Positions 60,531 to 64,000 of a DNA stretch of 64,000 nucleotides are shown here, piece by piece (position 1 is the first letter of the stretch; each line of letters begins with the position of its first letter). The notes below the pieces were generated by a model. It was not told the DNA's origin. It saw nothing but the letters and a program-made list of their open reading frames with translations, and made no database searches. This stretch comes from Chryseobacterium defluvii (GTDB lineage Bacteria; Bacteroidota; Bacteroidia; Flavobacteriales; Weeksellaceae): contig NZ_RBXB01000001.1 in assembly GCF_003634775.1 (NCBI RefSeq), positions 1,302,001-1,366,000 of the forward strand, in the 5' to 3' direction. The translations under genes were made by a program, and so were the position numbers.

Positions 60531-61490
60531 ATGTTTGAAATAACATATGATTTAGAAGGAATTGATGCAAAAAGCTTCTATGGGGTAAATAACCAATATT
60601 TTAACTTAATAAAATCAAGCTTTCCAACTCTTAAAATTACTGGGCGCGATCATTATATTTTCGCGATGGGGAATCAGGAGGCTTTGGATATACTTAAACA
60701 GAAACTGGATGATATTGTAAGCTTTATTTCTAAAAATAATGCTATCGAACTCAAAGATGTTGAAAATATTCTCAATATAAAGGATGAGAATGAAAAACAA
60801 TTAGTCTTTGATCAGGATATTATTGTGAAAGGAGTGAATGGCAAAGTGATCAAGGCTAAAACCACGAATCTTAAAAAGCTTGTCAAAGAAACGGAGAAAA
60901 AGGATATGGTTTTTGCCATAGGACCTGCAGGAACCGGAAAAACGTATACCAGTGTGGCATTGGCTGCAAGAGCTTTAAGGGATAAGGAAGTTAAAAGGAT
61001 TATTTTGACAAGGCCGGCTGTGGAAGCAGGAGAGAGCTTAGGATTTTTACCGGGTGACCTTAAAGAAAAGCTGGATCCATATTTACAACCCTTATATGAT
61101 GCTCTTCGCGATATGATTCCTCATGAGAAGCTGGAAGGCTTTATGGAAAAGAAAGTGATAGAGGTTGCTCCTTTGGCTTTTATGAGGGGAAGAACGCTGG
61201 ATGAAGCCTTTGTAATCCTTGATGAAGCCCAGAATACCACTCATTCTCAAATGAAAATGTTTCTTACCAGAATGGGAATGAATGCGAAATTTATTATTAC
61301 AGGGGATCCAAGCCAGGTTGATTTGCCTCCTAAACAGCAATCCGGCTTAAAAGAAGCGATGCGGATTTTAAAGAATGTAAAAGAAATTGGTTTCGTACAT
61401 CTTACGGAAGAAGATGTGGTACGTCATCCTGTGGTGAAGAAAATTATTCTTGCCTATAATGACGAAGAGAAACGATTGAGAAACGATTAA
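60531..61490 (+). CDS. phoH: PhoH family ATPase
   Basis: 319 residues. Walker A is GPAGTGKTYTSVALAARA (131-148), Walker B EAFVILDEAQNTT, and the sensor-like LTRMGMNAKFIITGDPSQVD; the N-terminal ~110 residues are the KH-like part (KITGRDHYIFAMGNQEALD). PhoH proteins are RNA-helicase-like ATPases. It is divergent from the DUF62 gene and uses its own promoter. Confidence 0.93.
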   Translation: MFEITYDLEGIDAKSFYGVNNQYFNLIKSSFPTLKITGRDHYIFAMGNQEALDILKQKLDDIVSFISKNNAIELKDVENILNIKDENEKQLVFDQDIIVKGVNGKVIKAKTTNLKKLVKETEKKDMVFAIGPAGTGKTYTSVALAARALRDKEVKRIILTRPAVEAGESLGFLPGDLKEKLDPYLQPLYDALRDMIPHEKLEGFMEKKVIEVAPLAFMRGRTLDEAFVILDEAQNTTHSQMKMFLTRMGMNAKFIITGDPSQVDLPPKQQSGLKEAMRILKNVKEIGFVHLTEEDVVRHPVVKKIILAYNDEEKRLRND

Positions 61491-61512
61491 AAATTAATGG
61501 CAGTGATCTTAT

Positions 61513-61544
61513 TTGCAATTAATAAGAAATAATCATTAAATTTG
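61513..61544 (+). promoter_or_regulatory. Promoter of the outer membrane protein gene
   Basis: TTG (61513-61515) and TAAATTTG (61537-61544), spacing 21, 29 bases before the ATG at 61574. Confidence 0.55.
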
Positions 61545-61573
61545 AAATGTCATCAATTTTAAACTATTATACA

Positions 61574-62077
61574 ATGAAAAAACTATTATTACTGGGTGCT
61601 TTTGCGCTTTTAGGAGGTATAGCTCAGGCGCAGGAAGGTTTTAAATTAGGAGGTCATATCGGGGTTCCCGTAGCAGATGCAAGCGATGCTGCATCATTCA
61701 CTCTGGGGATCGATGGGGCTTATATGTGGAATATCACAAAAGGATTGGATCTTGGGGTTGCAACAGGTTATTCACACTTTTTCGGTGAAGATAACTTTGA
61801 TGATTTCGGATTTATTCCTGTAGCTGCTTCTGGAAAGTATAAGTTTTCCGGAGCTCCTATTTTTGTAGGGTTAGATTTAGGATATGCAATTTCTACTCAC
61901 AGTGATATAGACGGTGGGTTCTATGCTCAGCCTAAATTCGGATACCAAATGTCTAACGGTGAATTGTATTTAGGATATCAAAGCATTACGAACAAACGTA
62001 ACTATGGATACGGATGGGGTTCAGTAAGCTGGACGGTAGGTGCTGTAAATATCGGATATAATTTTTACCTGAAATAA
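61574..62077 (+). CDS. Small outer membrane beta-barrel protein
   Basis: 167 residues from ATG 61574 with signal peptide MKKLLLLGAFALLGGIAQAQ. The rest is short alternating strands ending in aromatic-rich NIGYNFYLK, typical of eight-stranded barrels (KLGGHIGVPVADASDAASFT, GLDLGVATGYSHFFG). No specific ligand known. The ATG at 61547 overlaps the promoter and is rejected. Confidence 0.82.
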   Translation: MKKLLLLGAFALLGGIAQAQEGFKLGGHIGVPVADASDAASFTLGIDGAYMWNITKGLDLGVATGYSHFFGEDNFDDFGFIPVAASGKYKFSGAPIFVGLDLGYAISTHSDIDGGFYAQPKFGYQMSNGELYLGYQSITNKRNYGYGWGSVSWTVGAVNIGYNFYLK

Positions 62078-62102
62078 AGGATATTAAAAAGAAATATTTT
62101 TG

Positions 62103-62132
62103 AAGCTCCAATTGAAAAATTGGAGTTTTTTT
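62103..62132 (+). terminator. Terminator after the small barrel gene
   Basis: CTCCAATT / AATTGGAG (62106-62113 and 62118-62125), loop GAAA, followed by T residues. Confidence 0.85.
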
Positions 62133-62253
62133 ATTCAAAATATTGTGAAAAAAACAAAACTTTATATTTAATAGGATTTATTGTTGAAAAATCCTAAAAA
62201 TAGCGAATGATATTAATCACATTAACAAATTTTAATATTACAGGGGACCAGTG

Positions 62254-62261
62254 TAAATTTG
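62254..62261 (+). promoter_or_regulatory. Candidate -7 box of the second barrel gene
   Basis: TAAATTTG 27 bases before the ATG at 62289; -33 element not clear. Confidence 0.4.
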
Positions 62262-62288
62262 CCCCAGAAAGTATTAAAATTTTTTAAA

Positions 62289-62951
62289 ATGAAAAAGTTA
62301 TTATTAGCGAGTGCAGTTGCACTTTTCGGTTTAGCAAACGCACAAATTTCTAAAGGAACTGTTTATGTTTCTGGACAATTGGGATATTCTCAGGAGGAAA
62401 ACAATAATAATGATTCTAAAGTAGAAAGCTTCAGAATTGTTCCTACTGTAGGTTTCTTTGTTGCTCCTAACTTAGCTATTGGTACAGGTGTAGGATATGT
62501 TAATGATAAAGTAACAGTATCTACAACCAATACAATTGGTTCTGCAGTGGTAACTTCTGAGAACAAAGGGACTCAGTCTGCTTTTGTAGTAGCTCCTTTT
62601 GTAAGAAAATACTGGACTTTAGGTGATAAATTATATATCTTCGGTCAATTGGAAGTTCCTATGGAATTCGGTAAATTTGAAGAAGAGTCTACTTCAACTT
62701 CTAACGTAGGAGGAACTGTTACAACTACATCTACTTCTAATGAAGCAAACTACACTTCTGTAGGAGTTAACGTGAAGCCAGGTTTAGATTATTTCTTAAA
62801 CAAAAACTGGACTATCGAAGCTACTATCGGTGAATTTGGATATAACACTTCTAAATTAGACGTTGATGGAGCTAAAAGCGTAAACAACTACAAATTCGGT
62901 ATGAACTTATCATCAGTATCTATCGGTGTTAAATATGTTTTCGCTAAATAA
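62289..62951 (+). CDS. Outer membrane beta-barrel (porin-like) protein
   Basis: 220 residues from ATG 62289 with signal peptide MKKLLLASAVALFGLANAQ. Barrel strands such as GTVYVSGQLGYSQEE and FRIVPTVGFFVAPNLAIGTG, and a C-terminus SSVSIGVKYVFAK ending in an alternating aromatic strand, fit an OmpA-like eight-stranded barrel without peptidoglycan domain. A Ser/Thr-rich loop (TSTSNVGGTVTTTSTSN) is probably surface exposed. It follows the smaller barrel gene but has its own box and terminator. Confidence 0.82.
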   Translation: MKKLLLASAVALFGLANAQISKGTVYVSGQLGYSQEENNNNDSKVESFRIVPTVGFFVAPNLAIGTGVGYVNDKVTVSTTNTIGSAVVTSENKGTQSAFVVAPFVRKYWTLGDKLYIFGQLEVPMEFGKFEEESTSTSNVGGTVTTTSTSNEANYTSVGVNVKPGLDYFLNKNWTIEATIGEFGYNTSKLDVDGAKSVNNYKFGMNLSSVSIGVKYVFAK

Positions 62952-62970
62952 TTAACGAAGCATAAAAAAA

Positions 62971-63001
62971 TAGAAGCCCTGAGTTTACTCGGGGCTTTTT
63001 G
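62971..63001 (+). terminator. Terminator after the second barrel gene
   Basis: AAGCCCTGAG / CTCGGGGCTT (62974-62983 and 62988-62997) with one T-G pair, loop TTTA, then T run. Confidence 0.8.
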
Positions 63002-63035
63002 TTTGCAATAAAATCTGGGTTACCTGGCGAATTGC

Positions 63036-63067
63036 AAACAAAAAATCCGGCTCGAAAGAGCCGGATT
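63036..63067 (-). terminator. Terminator of ffh
   Basis: AATCCGGCTC / GAGCCGGATT (63044-63053 and 63058-63067) with GAAA loop; A run at 63040-63045 gives a T tract on the minus strand. Confidence 0.85.
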
Positions 63068-63090
63068 GTATAGTATAATTTCTGAAGATT

Positions 63091-64000
63091 TTATTTTCCA
63101 AACATTCCACCCATTCCAGGCATATTCGGCATTTTGCTCATCATCTGCATCATTTGTTTTCCCTGAGGCCCTTGCATCATCTTCATCATTTTACCCATTT
63201 GGTCGAACTGCTTCATCAATTGGTTCACATCTTCGATTTTTCTTCCTGCTCCCTTGGCAATTCTTTGTTTTCTCTGCATATTGATAATAGAAGGTCTTCT
63301 TCTCTCATCCGGAGTCATTGAATAGATAATGGCTTCGATGTGTTTGAATGCATCATCACTAATCTCTACATCTTTAATGGCTTTTCCTACCCCCGGAATC
63401 ATTCCCATTAAATCTTTCATATTACCCATTTTTTTGATTTGGTTGATTTGCTTTAAGAAATCATCAAAACCAAATTCATTTTTGGCAATCTTTTTATGAA
63501 GTTTTTTAGCTTCCTCTTCGTCAAATTGTTCCTGTGCTCTTTCTACTAAGGAGACAACGTCTCCCATTCCTAAAATTCTGTCAGCCATCCTTTCAGGGTA
63601 GAAAAGATCTAAAGCTTCCATTTTTTCACCTGTAGAAATAAATTTGATTGGCTTTTCAACTACGGAACGGATCGTTAAGGCAGCACCCCCTCGCGTATCA
63701 CCATCTAATTTCGTTAAAACAACCCCGTCAAAATTTAAAGCATCATTGAATGCTTTTGCTGTGTTTACAGCATCCTGACCTGTCATGGAGTCAACAACGA
63801 ATAGCGTTTCGTCAGGCTTAATGAAATAATGAACGGATTTAATTTCGTTCATCATCTGCTCATCAATTGCTAAACGACCTGCAGTATCGACAATAACTAC
63901 ATCATGACCGTTTGATTTTGCAAAATTAATTGCGTTTTCAGCAATAGTAGAAGGATTTGTAGAACCTTCTTCCGTGAAAACTGGAACCCCGATCTGTCCA
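63091..64000 (-). CDS. ffh: Signal recognition particle protein Ffh, C-terminal part
   Basis: The frame stays open to the window edge, so the N-terminal part lies outside; the Met at 63855 is internal. The visible GTPase segments are DVVIVDTAGRLAIDEQMMNE and GVVLTKLDGDTRGGAALTIR. The methionine-rich M domain is at the C-terminus (MGKMMKMMQGPQGKQMMQMM). Ffh with 4.5S RNA targets nascent membrane proteins to FtsY. It is followed by a strong terminator. Confidence 0.96.
   Translation of the reverse strand, partial: GQIGVPVFTEEGSTNPSTIAENAINFAKSNGHDVVIVDTAGRLAIDEQMMNEIKSVHYFIKPDETLFVVDSMTGQDAVNTAKAFNDALNFDGVVLTKLDGDTRGGAALTIRSVVEKPIKFISTGEKMEALDLFYPERMADRILGMGDVVSLVERAQEQFDEEEAKKLHKKIAKNEFGFDDFLKQINQIKKMGNMKDLMGMIPGVGKAIKDVEISDDAFKHIEAIIYSMTPDERRRPSIINMQRKQRIAKGAGRKIEDVNQLMKQFDQMGKMMKMMQGPQGKQMMQMMSKMPNMPGMGGMFGK

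Noticed and set aside
1..64000. tRNA, rRNA, CRISPR, insertion sequence, prophage or integrase features
   Set aside because: Reading both strands I saw no regular spaced repeats, transposase-like proteins or tRNA-like elements; a covariance-model scan could still find a missed small RNA.

Overview
The window reads as chromosomal DNA of a Chryseobacterium-like flavobacterium (Bacteroidota, Weeksellaceae). The evidence is the AT-rich coding style with dense short-spaced genes, A-rich translation starts with weak Shine-Dalgarno sites, promoter boxes of the Bacteroidota type TAnnTTTG (with TTG about 17-22 bases upstream in the best cases), outer-membrane and secreted proteins with Flavobacteria-style N-termini, and housekeeping proteins (HisS, SucA/SucB, Ffh, S6-S18-L9) of flavobacterial type. 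The genus is an inference from protein style; no 16S gene is present. I recognise no tRNA, rRNA, IS element, prophage or CRISPR array.

Layout. 1-5.4 kb: tail of a TolC-type channel, a lipoprotein membrane-fusion protein and an RND pump, forming one tripartite efflux operon. 5.5-12 kb: small accessory and metabolic genes (J-domain/KTSC protein, HxlR regulator divergent from an MDR oxidoreductase, NudK-type Nudix enzyme, TIGR01777 epimerase, zinc-ribbon protein) and an unusual arginase-like/HPP membrane fusion. 12-17.9 kb: short SSB, HRDC protein, hisS, LRR protein, GNAT, PH/SHOCT protein, methyltransferase. 18-22.6 kb: a cyanophycin module (isoaspartyl peptidase and cyanophycinase on minus, divergent cphA on plus). 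22.6-32.5 kb: a minus-strand cluster with three ATP-grasp proteins, a GCS2-type carboxylate-amine ligase, a class I glutamine amidotransferase, two esterases, a methyltransferase and an M17 aminopeptidase, which looks like an uncharacterised pathway for a ligase-built peptide-like metabolite. 32.6-37.3 kb: glycogen operon glgB-glgA-glgC. 37.5-43.9 kb: SRPBCC/GyrI-like membrane protein, sucA-sucB, apaG, DEDDh exonuclease. 44-50.8 kb: a minus-strand cluster resembling a chaperone-usher pilus locus (AraC regulator, two related small pilin-like proteins, PapD-like chaperone, larger secreted protein, 933-residue usher-like barrel). 51-64 kb: glycosyltransferase plus LpxL-like acyltransferase, thioredoxin-like protein, ALDH, rpsF-rpsR-rplI, ClC antiporter, E2 acyltransferase, SAM hydrolase-type DUF62 protein, phoH, two outer-membrane barrels and the 3' part of ffh.

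How the parts work together. The cyanophycin genes provide synthesis (CphA), depolymerisation (cyanophycinase) and dipeptide cleavage (isoaspartyl peptidase), a nitrogen store; the glycogen operon provides a carbon store. The amidoligase cluster lies directly between them and converges on cphA. The most notable systems are the amidoligase cluster, the chaperone-usher-like surface locus in a phylum known mainly for other pilus types, and the arginase-HPP fusion. Functions of the first two are inferences from domain content and gene order.
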